A stretch of DNA of 64,000 nt from Brugia malayi. Lineage: Eukaryota; Nematoda; Chromadorea; Rhabditida; Onchocercidae. Under the pieces are notes generated by a model. It ran no database searches. It was not told where the DNA came from and saw only the letters and a program-made list of their open reading frames with translations. Shown piece after piece: positions 1 through 12,120 of the stretch (position 1 is the stretch's first letter; the number at the start of each line of letters is the position of its first letter). The DNA is taken from contig NW_025062479.1 in the NCBI RefSeq assembly GCF_000002995.4, positions 16,302,721 to 16,366,720 on the forward strand, given 5' to 3'. Both the position numbers and the translations under genes were made by a program.

Positions 1-3000
1 TTGTTTGTTTTTCAACTGCCATTCGTACATCTTTCGAATTTTTTTTTAACACTATAAATGGTCCTTTTCGTGAAAATGCACGACGATAAATCCATAGCAA
101 ATAGAAAAGAATAATGAGAGCACAGAATAGGAAAAGAAGTGATATTATTACAGCTGAAAATATTAATATCATATCACATTTCTAATTTAAAAATTTTAAA
201 ATTCCGAAAATACTGTTTAATATTAATGCATGAAGTGCTATGCAAGTTTGAATGATATCATCGATTATAATTCAAATATTGCATAGATCAAAATGAACTT
301 AAAACTTTTTTTTTTTTTTTTCATTTTTTTTTCATCAATGAGTTAGCAATTACTTGAAAACATATATATATTAGGTAACAAAAGACGTGCACAAATTTCT
401 TGTAAACTTTTTAGATAGGCATTAATTATTATAATTACAAACCGATTGATATCCATCGTGTGCCATCTTCAGATGCATCATTAATAGCAAAGTAAGTTAG
501 CGTATCACCTCGATTTGATGGATGATCCAAATCAAATTCCTCGTCATCCATATCATCTGATTTAAACATTTCATTTGCTGCAATACTTTTTATGAATCAT
601 AGCATTTCTTTAATTATTTTACTAATTATTAAATAGTACACTGTTTGGTAATCTGCATTCTAACCTTATAATTGTAGTTCTAAAATGGGACAGATTATTA
701 AGAACAAAACATTTCCGTCTTAGTTTAAAAAAATAAATGCTAAAACTAACTAAATTCAAATTTAATTTCACTCAGCAATAACCAAGTGCTGTTTTTTGAG
801 AAAGTTAGTTCGACTCGTAATTCTTTAGCAATTCGGCTTGGCACCGGTATTCGTACCCATCTAAAATCCTGTTACATGAAAAAAAAAAAGAAAGGAAAAA
901 TAATATTGAACACAATACACATATTTATATCATAGTAGTGGATTCAAAAAAAGATGTTGATGATGTGAACAATTAAAAAGTCATAGTTTTTTCTATAGCT
1001 TAAAATTACAATTTCACTTATTCCTGCCACTGATTGATTATCCCACTGTGACAATTTATAAAACAAACCTGGCTGATTGGAAATTTTTGTCAGGGATGTA
1101 ATTAAAATGCAATGTTCTCGGTGAATATTGACCTCCACCTTGTGATGAGAACCATACATGTGCTCGTTTAAATACCTAAAATAATAATAAAACTATTTAC
1201 TTAAAATTTAATCCGACATTCAAAAATATACAGCATGACAAAATCTTTTTTAAATTTGAGAAAAAATCTGGATGACTGGTAATAATCTTCTAATTAACTT
1301 CTTTTTTAAATTAATTTCTTTTATGCAAGAATTGCAATGAACAGTTAAAGATAAACGACTAAATATCTTATTAGAAATAAAACGTAATCAAAATGCACAT
1401 GTATATCTGATGAATAAATGCAACATATTATTTGTTTGTAATTTTTACGTATATTACACGTAATTGAGACGTAAATATTCGAAAAATATGGTCCACGATT
1501 CGAGCTATTAAATCTATTCTATTTATTGGTCAAAGTTTTAGTGATTTAAAAATATAATTATGCTAGCATTATCATGATTTAATTTTTAATCCTAACTGAT
1601 AGGCTTCAATTAATCTTTAATCGCAAATGATAAGCTTCAATTAATCTTTAATCTTGTGGGATAAGCTTCAACCAATCCTTAATCCTAAATGGTAGTTATA
1701 ATCTCAAATTTAGTGTAATAATCTGCCATACCTGAGCTCCACTTTTCAAGAAATTTGACACATGAAATAAAATGGCATTGATAATTTTCTTCTTTGCAAA
1801 CAATACTTCAATTGTAATAGTTGCTCCTACAATAGAAATTTTACTTTGTATTAGCAAAGAAGTAAGTCTAACAGTATTGCAAGGGTTAAGCAGTAAATAA
1901 TGCAATAAAATAAATTGTAGATTGTTTTAAGCAATTATAAACTATTTTATGGCATGCAAAATAAATGGCTGGAAAAAGTTTAGTAAAGTAATAACTTACG
2001 AAATGTTAGGATAACAAAGTAACAGTAAGCTTAAGTTGTTTTTTTTTTTTCTTTAATTATCGAAAACTTAACCAAAGTTAACTTCTTCACTTCCGTTTTT
2101 TATTTAAAGATAAATAGTTTACATTTTATTAAAAAAAAAAAAAAAAAAAATTAATCTTCGAATGACAAATATGAATAAAAAGAAAAAAGACCAAAATTTA
2201 AAAAGTTTTTGATAATACCACGTTTTTCTCTATTCCAACCGATCCATTTCTCAGGATAGCTCTCAAAATTATCCATGCCAACAGCACCATCATATAATTT
2301 GCCAAGGCCTTTGACCAAATACCCTGATGAATTTGTAATTCCGTCATACGATATATCTCTCAGGTTTAAACCGTCTATTATATCACCTTCCGGTATTACA
2401 TAGGATAAAATTTGATCTGAAATAGTACTTGTACGATGAAAACTGAAAAATCAAAATAGTATAAAGACACCATTTCAGGTTTGTAGAAGTGGTTCTTTTT
2501 CGTTTTTCAATTTTTAAAATTGTAACTCATTTAATCTCTAATTTATTTAAACACCATTCTAATTCTGCCAATTATGATAAAATGACAAAATTTTGTGACC
2601 TCTATAAGAACATCCATAGAGTTCAATACGCATGCAAACGGTACGCGTTACTTCAGAAACAGGTATAACACGTAAATTTCGTGCCACAACACCACCATCT
2701 AAAGCTCGAAATACTGTCGATTGCGTATCACTATTTCCAGCCATCACCTATAAAACTTCCTTTTTCTAATCTTTATTTTACTGTAATGTAAGTTATACGT
2801 TTACGTAAGCAATCAAAGATACCAATCGTCTCAATTCAAGAAAATATAAAAATTAAAAATATTTTGTTGTTATATTGTCTAATATACATCGAACATTTTA
2901 CATTTCATACGATCAAAACGAACTGACTTCTTAGTTTTACTTTAGCTTACTAAATTCTTTTTTAGATACTTTATTGAGAAGTTTGATGATTAACTCTGCG

Positions 3001-3850
3001 TTATTCTCACACCTTCGTTATTTTGCCTTAAATTTTTTTAAAAAAATTATTGGAGAAAATTTGGATAGTTTGGAAGAATTATATAATTTGAACAATATAA
3101 GTTTACGCAAATCTGAAGAATTTTCTCCCAAATCATCATTTTATTTGCCTTTGGTATATACATTTGTTATATAATGAGTGGCAAGCTTTAATGAATTGTA
3201 TAACTAAGTAAACAAATTTTTGATATGATTGCATAGTCATCTATTTATGTATATTAGAAATCATTTGCATATAATTCTTAAATTTCTTAGATTTCCCTAA
3301 CTGATTGAATAATTACTGTGCAATAATTAGGCAATTAATTATTTATTTATTTAAGTTAATTTTGCAAAAGTAAATAATGAAAACGATGAAGATAAATTTA
3401 TTTATTGTGTACACCAATCTGTTATATAAATATCATTCATTCATAAACAAAAAGTGAAAAAACTTTCTTTTTTTAAAACTGATCATATATTTGTTTTTTT
3501 ATTGAAAAATCGACTTTTAGATATTAAAATTAATTCCAATCATATTTCAAATATCAAATTTTAAACTTATTAATTTGATCGAAGAAATGAAGTAAAGAAA
3601 CAGAACAGCTATTACTTCATTTTGTTTTCCATCTTTATACCGTGCCCAAGTACCAAGACTTTCACGCCAATACTCCAACATATAACTTGGCGCATATTCC
3701 AGACCACGTCCGCCATCGAAACGTCCTTGTGTTTCAACAGCTGTTATCACCATATCCATATCAAAATCAATTTGTAGCCATTCAACTGTTTCAGAGTTGA
3801 TTTGTTGACGTGGACACCACGCACCACTTCCACGTTCCGTCCGTATCCTA

Positions 3851-3891
<41 letters not shown>

Positions 3892-6800
3892 GAAATACAT
3901 TTTGATATTATTTATTTTTTTATTTATAAAATATATTCTTTATGTCACGATGTTTCTAGAATTGCAAAATCACGTGACGAGTTTGTGCAACGTGACCTTT
4001 AGAAAAGGAAATCATGAAAGATCATTCATCACTAAATTTATTCATAATATTTTGCATCAATTTCACTTTAACTAGATTAACATGATGGGCTTGCTAAAGT
4101 CTTCCATTATAAACTTTGCTAACTTAGAGAAGAAGAGAAAATGATCAAATTATAAAGTTTTCAAAATTAAAAAATTTTTATCAAATTTTTTCAGTTCAAT
4201 TTACTTCTGTTTATATATATTTAAATATGTCAGAAAATTTTTTCAATTAACAGTTTTCCTATTTCAGTCATTTAGCACGAATAAAGAAAACGCTACAAAA
4301 TTTTTCATATTGGTTCAATGGTTATTGACCATTACCAGCACCAACTACTACTAACTGTTCTTATCAATAATGTTAACAGATCATTCATCCAATTCACTGA
4401 TAAAATTACACAAATTTTACTTAACTTCAGATTATATAATGTTTCGGAATGAATGATATAAGTGCATAAAAGTAATGCAAATTTAAAAAACTAATCCAAA
4501 AAAAAAATTGATGTCATTTTGATAATTAATAGGTTTTAATCATTTAAATGCATTTATGCTATATCAATTATAGCAATAGAAGTAATCGTTTATTTTCTTC
4601 TCCATTCGCAATGTAATAGTAATAGTAATAAAAATAATAATTAGTAATAATAATAATAATAATAATTAGTAATAATAATAATGATAGTAACAATAATAAT
4701 AGTAATGATAACAATAATAATAATAATTATGATTATAAAATAATAATAATGATAACAATAATAATAATAATTATGATTATAAAATAATAATAATAACAGC
4801 AGCCTGGCGCCAATTAAATTCAATTTCATTTTTCTTTTTAAGTTATTTTATGCATTAGCAATATTGCATACAATGATAATAAAATAATGTGCGGTAAAAT
4901 TATTGGATTTTCTTCTTTTTTGTACTTTATGAAATTAATCCAATTTACTGGAGCGAAAAATTTTAAATTAAATTTAAATTAAATAAATATGAAGTATTTA
5001 GAATTAAATATCTTTCATCGCAATAAATATTTTTCTTTCCTTGCTTTCTCTAACAAATTAGATTAAATATGAAAAAGATGAATGAAAAATTTACAAGATT
5101 ATTTGAGTGATTTTTGCATCCTTTTTAATTACTATTTTAGAAAAATATATGAAATAAAATTGGAAACATTCAAATTTCATTTCAAAAAATTTCTTATACC
5201 TCATACATACACATATCTAACACATTATGCATGTGGAGTGAAAATTTATGACAAACATCACATGGTATCACCTAAAACTTCTTATCAGTAATTAGTTACA
5301 ATTAATTGTGTTAACAAATCTTTCCTACCTTTATTCTTAGTCTTTGTTTACCAAAATTCATTTAAATTTTAATTGTAACGTTTGCAATTTTAATAATTAA
5401 ATAACCTTTAGCAATAATTTTACCTTATTTCTAAAATTTCTTTGATTATTAGATATATTTATGCATATTGTTATCTTCCTACACTTAAGTAAATATGGAT
5501 GAAATCAGGGCAATAAATGTTTTGTAAATAAAGAAGAGACCAAATGGTTTAAATGAATTCAATTAATTGCTCATTGCAGCAATTCCATAGGTTATGCAAA
5601 TAAAATTACTTTAAAGCGGTGATATGGAATAATGTTAGAGCATAAATTTAAGCAAAGATATGACGAATCCAATTTGTCAACAATAAATAATAAATCTTGC
5701 AAGTGTGTTAATTTCAAATGTAACATTGAATTATGAAGGTTTTTAGAATTAAATCGGCTTAGAAAATTATAAACTTTATCATTTGCTAAGCTGATTCGAA
5801 ATGAATTTGAAATTCGAACTTATTTTTCTCATTTATCTGAAGTCCATTTGGACAAACTCAGGTTGCGATAGATTTCACTATATTAACTGATTTGAATTAA
5901 TTCAGATTTTTTAATTCAAAGCTATTCAAAAAAAAAGTTCAAAGACCTATTCAAATTATTTCCCTTATTTTCTTTGATTATATCAGTATCAAAGTGTTCA
6001 GTTTCATTTAAAACTCGCAATAATAAAATTTAGATTTATTTATATTGAAATAAATTTAAATAATTTGCAACTTTTATGAGGGACAGAAAGTTGATGCAAA
6101 AATAATTTATCAAATAACCTAGAATTCTGTGGTCCAGTAGTGTCTTTATCATGACTTGAACTTGCCGATAACTGATTGTCTTTGATAAGACCCGATTCCA
6201 TACCCAATGGGTTTGCACATTTTTCTGAAATATAACAAATAAAAAAATTGATATTAAAATAAAATGGATAAATAGGAAGAATTTAAAAACTTTCTCGTTA
6301 TTCCAAAAAAGAAGGAAAGAGAAAAGATCCCTTTACGAAAAAGCAAGGAAAAAAAAGGAAAAAGAAAAAAGGGAAAGAATTTAATTATAGGAAATTAGCA
6401 ATGAAATAAATTTCTATTCATTGTACTGTCCCATCATTTTAATTTGAGAAATGTATCATATCGTATTTAATTAATGGCGTCGGCTAATGGTAAATTATAT
6501 GTTTGTATTCAGAACTAGTCATCCCTTTTCCATTTAATCATAACCTATTTAGCTGTGCTACTCTATTGTTTCCATTTTCTATTTCTAATATCTTCAAATC
6601 AATCTTCTTTTAGTCAGGAAAGAATAAAAAAGCAAAAACTACCATAAGCTTAACCTTTGACCCCTCCCAAAGATCCATTCCTATTGTTCATGAGCAAACA
6701 ACTAGAACAATGCAAAAAGTATTTGTTTATTGAAATGAATTTAGAAATCAACTATCACTCTAGAATGGTAGTATATCCGGAAAGAATCCGGATATCTGCA

Positions 6801-9800
6801 CTCAATAATAGTTTTTGGAAGTTTTAGAAATGATGATAAAACAAAGTTAGTCCTACAGTAATATCCATCTTAATTAATGAGATATTATTTAAGAAAATGT
6901 TTATAGTACAGTATTTCGTAAATCAACGGGATTGGAGGTCAAAGGAAAAATAGTTTTCATTATTATTAAATTTATTGGACAATTTTCTTTTTCCGTTTCG
7001 TCCTTAGAAGTTATTAAAAAATTATCTTAACAGATGGTACCATAATGACACTTTTTATTGCCAATTTAAAAAAAAAAAAACTGTCATTTTTTTTTTGGCA
7101 AGACAAACCAAAATATAATAAAATTTCAAATATAATAAAAAAAGCAGTAAATAAAAATTTATAAATTTATCGCTTATTTTTATTTATTAAACTTCGTTTG
7201 TTTCTTATGTAAGAAGAAGTAACAATTCAATTCAAATAGAAACAAAAATTTTAAATACTCCAAAAGTTTTCCTTATTTTATCCACTAAGAATGGAAAGAA
7301 ATGAAAAGAGATAAAATATCGATGATATCTTTTTATAACAGATATTAAAAAATTTTGGAAAGCAGCGCCTTAATTAAATTTATTACTTCAGCAACAGATG
7401 ATGCCAGAGAAGGAAAAAGAAATCATAAAATATTTGCTACTAAGGGTTAATACTGATATTTATTATTTATCATTTCCTTCCCATCATTTTTGCTATTATT
7501 TATGCATTTTTATTTCACATGTTAATAATAATAAAACGATAACAAAAACTAATTTCATATAAAATCGCACAACTAAATAATATTTATTATTATAATTAAT
7601 TTTTTTTTTCATTTATTATTATTATTTTCTATTTATTATTTTGTTAATTATTAGTGATATTAGTCACTATTGTCACCACTATTACGATGAACTAAAGTTT
7701 CTTTTATGATATCATCAAAACTTTCCCGAGCCTTTTTTTGTAATCAAAATTGGAATTTTATGTCCTCCATCGAAATATACTACACTGCAATTTTGTTGGA
7801 ACTTTGTTGGAAACATTTCCATACTCATACTTAATAATAATTTTAAATATTTTACAATCACTTGAAAAAAAATGCAAATATTTCATCATCAACTGAAAAC
7901 CATTTCTAATCAAATAAAACAATGATATTTTCATTTCATGGAAAAAGTTGGAATATTTTTAGGCAAAAAACTTCTATATTTCAATATTTTCATTTTTTCA
8001 GCGAAATTTATTCTCTGGAACATTTTTTGATAATATCAAATTATCATAAAAATATAAAATTAAAAAAAAATCGAGCAAACTAAAAAAGGAATGTTTTTCC
8101 ACTCATTTCCAAATATTGCTATTAAATTTACTAATATTTGTACTAAATTAAATTAAGTTAGTGATAAATTGAACGGAATAATTCAATCATTATAGACAAT
8201 TTCAATGGTTTTTTCTTCCTTTTTTTGAAGTTTAAATCAATAGTTAATTGAATTCCTCATAAATTTGACGCTTCATAATCTTATTCAAAAAAATTTTTTT
8301 TTTTTTGAGAAAATAAATATTATTTTGCTTTTCATCAAACTATTATCATTATTACGATATACATACAATTGCTTTTTTTTTCGCTTCTTGTTTTATCAAA
8401 TTTTAAACTTTTAATTTGGGGAAGAAATTTTGTGCTTAAAAGTATGAAAATATGGATCATTAAAAAAAAGAGTTGATAAAATAAGTTTTGTTTGAATTCT
8501 TCTTTTTCTGAAGAATTAAACTTAAAACTTAGACAATGTAAATTTATTAAATTCTTTTTTAAATTTTATTTTGGGATAGCAATTTATGAGATTGATTAAA
8601 TTTGAAAGATTTCAATTTGTGTTTGAAAAAAATGATTCTAGCAATTGTATTCTCATTTTTTGCATAGTATCTTATTTATTATTACTTCGAGTGATAATGA
8701 TTTATTGATTTCGGTGCGCAAATATCAGTACAACCTTGATGGAATTTATCCTCAAGGATGATTTACAATTAGGAAGAAAGTGTTAGAGAGATAAATGGGA
8801 TGATATGGCATCAACCGTCTCATAAAATCAACTCTTCAATTGATTTATTACTTTTCACTCCTAACCAAAGAATTCACAGGTTAGGAATTCTCGCAGCTAC
8901 TTTGGGCGGTAGCCTTTGGTTTTATCAGTAAACAAGCTTGCACGAAACAACTGACCTCTCTCTACCGTAGTTGACCTCATTTTTATTTTTGATATTTTTA
9001 CTGGTAATTGAAACATTTATCTTTTTGCCCATTATAGCACTCCAAACTGATCAGTAAGGTTATATTTTATATAATGTTTTTCCTAAGAAATTTCTGATAA
9101 GGAATGATAATATGGAACGAATTTTATTCTTTTATCAATGAAACAATTCTATGATAACAGTTCGAATCTTTGGAACTATGGAATTTTACAACACCTTAAG
9201 TTTAATTTTGAATATTCAATCAATATCCCAGTTTCAAGTCAATTTTATTAGCTTGCATCGTAAATCTAAAATCTTTTCAAAAAACTTTATATATATTCTA
9301 CACTTGAATTTGTCTAAAAATTAAAAGCTATTTCCGTCAATTCTATCGGTCGAAGGTCACTGCTCCGTTTTATGTCTTCGAAATATAATTTGCATTATGT
9401 GGGAACATATGGCTCAAAATGATGGCCAAGGTAATTGACATAAGCAGTTATTTTCCACTTAGTCATCCATCTACAAGATACTCTCAAGTACTGCTTCGAT
9501 CATTGTTCACCTCGGTGGAGTTAATTATTTCAAGTTCTCTTCTAACAAAAACTTATTAATACTACGATCGAGTAAGGGGCACTCAATTTCAATGACAACT
9601 TCTCTTTTCACTGTCATGTCAGAGGTTTGAAATAGAATCACTTCTATTCTTCTAAAATATTTTAGTTTTAAATCTTAATTGATTTACTATTTTATAAATA
9701 ATCATATATCATGGATTGAAGTGATTCTATTTAAGCAGTTTTCCTAATCAAAGGAATAAACTTTGATGCTGATCACAATTTCACGACAAAATCTTCTTTC

Positions 9801-11463
9801 ACTATATATTCGGAAATTTTTTCATGCTAATAGTAAATTTGAAATGAGGGAACATTCACAGTTCAAACTGTAATAGTCGAAATCAAATAAACAACAATTT
9901 GGACTGAAATGTATAATTGTTGCACTAAATTTTGAGAAACATTTTGAAAATAAGCCGTTTGTTATATATTAAAAATGAGAAAAAAAAAAAGATGAAAAAC
10001 AGAATCTTGTATTAGAAAAGAAAAAGGAATCAATTCATCTTGTTTTATGTATTTTAGAATTAAAATGAACACCAATATGTAATGTTTTAGGCATATAACG
10101 AAATTAAAGAAAGCTAGCAAGCTATTCAGTTATTCCTCAGACATTCCTTAGGCAGTTGTAAAAATTGGATTTCCTTAAAAAGTCTAAAATTTAATATCAA
10201 AAAAGTTTCAGATATATAGTAACAATTATAAGTAACAATTATAACTTATAATAATAATAATAAATAAATAATGATAAAAGGACAACTGATATTTATAAAT
10301 AATTCTTCCAAATAATTTCAATTAAGTGGCTCCGTATTTGATTACTCATTTAATCAATAAGCATCCAACTTTACACCATTAACGCATCGTCTATATGTAA
10401 ATAGTGATCACACATCTCATAAAAGTTATTATTCGACATTATCAATTGATAATAATAAAAATGTGATGAACTATAAAGACTAATCGCTTTTCCTTTAAAT
10501 TTTCCCTTCAAAAATACTTATTTTATTTTTAGTGTTTTTCTGTATAGCAAAAATAAATAATAAAAGTTTTTTTTGTTGACAGAAAAGATACAACAGAATT
10601 TCTCGTACGATATCAGAAATCAATCATATAAATAATGCTCAATTTTTATATCTTTTATTTAATTGCTAAAGAATATATTTGTAAACAACGTGATAAATAA
10701 TTATTCATTCTTTCTTTATTTTTATTATTGGAATATTATAAAGCATTAATATATTATGATGAAAAAAAATTTTAATTTCTTTAATTATTTATTTGTTATT
10801 TATCTTTAATCATGTTCAAATTCTCATGCTACTGTTCTTTCAATTTTGCATTTGATAAATTAATCTTATGTAATTTTTAAAAAGAAAAAAGGGGTCTTTT
10901 TATAAAAATAATTCACTGTCAAGAAAAATAATTCATTGTTAAAACTTTTTCTGCAGTACTAATTCCTCGATATTAAAGAAATTATCAACTGTTTTGTCAT
11001 ATAAAATTTCAAATTAAAAGAGAACTTTGTTAGTATTTATAAAATGCAATTGAGCAATAAACTGTGGCTCATTAACGAATAGTTTATGCTTACATAGATT
11101 TATTCATCCATGGATAACAAGATTGCTATTTCTGGACCTTCTTTCCTCTCTCCCTAAAGTGTCTCCAAATGTCAAAACAAATTGTAAAAATTATTATGTA
11201 AAATAAACTAAATGATTTGAGAAATGTAAGCATAGACAAGGCTATTTATCATTTAATAATTTTATTTTAACTTTAGTTAGATCAATGATTTCTAAATTTT
11301 ATTAACTTTGTAGTTCAAACAAATTTGAAACTCTCACATGAAAATGCTCTTTTTTATCATTAATTTGTATTAATTAGCATAAAATAAACTTACTTAAACT
11401 GAAGGGAAACGTTTCCTGCAATTCGATTAATAGGACGAGCAATAAACTAAGCAAATTCGCCAT
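1..11463 (-). CDS. ddr: Discoidin domain receptor tyrosine kinase (5' part, ectodomain to juxtamembrane)
   Basis: Receptor tyrosine kinase of the DDR family; relatives bind collagen at the cell surface. Ten exons, all in agreeing phase: 11394-11463, 6119-6224, 3616-3847, 2600-2747, 2219-2416, 1732-1826, 1069-1175, 751-860, 443-577 and 1-153 (continues off the left edge). Exon 1 encodes a signal peptide (MANLLSLLLVLLIELQ). Exons 2-4 form the discoidin domain: CANPLGMESG, GAWCP, EWLQIDF, VETQGRFDGGRG, and the closing RIELYGC. Exons 5-8 form the DDR-specific second discoidin-like domain (LSYVIPEGD, TWLLLSEI). Exon 9 is an acidic stalk. Exon 10 holds one transmembrane helix (about residues 402-423) followed by IYRR and a basic juxtamembrane stretch. 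About 451 residues are visible; the kinase is outside the window. The exon 5 and exon 8 starts were chosen because they restore family motifs (YRDQILSY; ARWVRIPV). Intron 1 is about 5.2 kb. Whether this matches ddr-1 or ddr-2 of C. elegans is not resolved. Confidence 0.93.
1597..1689. repeat. 31-bp tandem repeat, three units, in a DDR intron
   Basis: Three head-to-tail 31-bp units (1597-1627, 1628-1658, 1659-1689) share the core GATAAGCTTCAATTAATC with a few substitutions; a partial unit (TTAATCCTAA) lies just upstream. The array sits in the intron between the exons at 1732-1826 and 1069-1175. Confidence 0.85.
3852..3890 (+). repeat. 39-nt poly-A tract (poly-U next to a DDR 3' splice site)
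   Basis: An uninterrupted run of 39 A on the plus strand is a run of U in the DDR pre-mRNA, a few bases upstream of the TAG acceptor of the exon at 3616-3847, so it acts as the polypyrimidine tract. Its exact length may be a sequencing or assembly artefact. Confidence 0.85.
4617..4797. repeat. Imperfect TAA/TTA microsatellite
   Basis: About 180 bp of imperfect AAT/TAA trinucleotide repeats, including two close copies of a segment with the core AATAATTATGATTATAAA. It lies inside a DDR intron and opens a meaningless tyrosine/isoleucine-rich reading frame on the minus strand. Confidence 0.85.
6225..11393 (-). other. Intron 1 of the DDR gene, no gene seen inside
   Basis: This 5.2 kb intron separates the signal-peptide exon from the discoidin domain. 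It is mostly AT-rich low-complexity DNA. Two stretches with more mixed composition (about 8,870-8,990 and 9,350-9,620) could be regulatory or non-coding RNA sequence, but no coding or RNA model could be supported. Confidence 0.6.
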
Positions 11464-11507
11464 GTACTACTACTAACATTGGAATACAGTTAACCCTGAA
11501 ATTTAAA
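11464..11507 (-). promoter_or_regulatory. Probable trans-splice acceptor, short 5' UTR and overlapping uORF of the DDR gene
   Basis: A TTTAAATTTCAG acceptor ends at 11496, 32 nt upstream of the DDR start codon, and no coding exon precedes it. This is typical of a spliced-leader acceptor in nematodes. The 32-nt leader contains an upstream ATG out of frame with the main ORF; its 10-codon frame runs across the real start codon and ends in TAG. It could lower translation of the receptor, but that is inference. Confidence 0.5.
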
Positions 11508-11991
11508 AAAATGCAAATTTCAAAATATAAATAAATAAAAATGAATTGTTGAATAACCATAATTTTCAGAACTATGAAATCCAAAACTTTCATATTCATT
11601 TTTTTAAAACATTTTTTGTACTTTTAAACTACAATATATGATTAGAATTCATGAATTATCTGGTATGAAACTAATTCAAAACTGTAAATACACTTTCAAT
11701 TATTCAATTTTAGATGAAGGAGAGATTAATTAGGGATAATTATGCTTAAATTTCTGAAATATGATATCATATAACATTGGTGGGAAGGAAGAGACGACAA
11801 GGAAAGAAAGAGAAGGAATACCTTTTATTAATCCTTATGGATGGGTCGTCCTGACGGCACAGTAAGAATACAAAGGGAACAAGGAGAGATGGACATGCTT
11901 ACAGTACTATCAACAGCTTATCATACTAGCTTATCAAAAACTGAATCATATACGCAAGGCTAGGAAATTCTGAAATAACTGTTAACGACGA

Positions 11992-12120
11992 TAATGTTAA
12001 TAATAATGATAATAGTAATAATGATGATAATAATGACAATGATAACAATAATAAGTGATAACAAATAATAATAATAAATAGATGAATAAGTAAGTAAATA
12101 ATGACAGTGACAATAATAAG
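11992..12120 (+). repeat. Imperfect AAT/GATAAT microsatellite
   Basis: Roughly 130 bp of alternating AATAATGAT-type units upstream of the DDR gene. No coding potential is visible. Confidence 0.7.

Noticed and set aside
944..1159. Minus-strand 71-aa frame at the DDR exon 1069-1175
   Set aside because: Wrong frame. Phase from the flanking exons requires the frame reading VFKRAHVWFSSQGGGQ, which matches the second discoidin-like domain.
2417..2445. Upstream TTTTTCAG acceptor for the DDR exon at 2219-2416
   Set aside because: It would put a stop in frame. The downstream TATTTCAG restores the family motif YRDQILSYVIPEG in correct phase.
4641..4829. Tyrosine/isoleucine-rich minus frame
   Set aside because: Pure translation of a trinucleotide microsatellite.
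8870..8995. Possible tRNA or structured RNA in DDR intron 1
   Set aside because: A short GCTAC/GTAGC stem is visible, but no cloverleaf, B-box or known RNA signature could be fitted.
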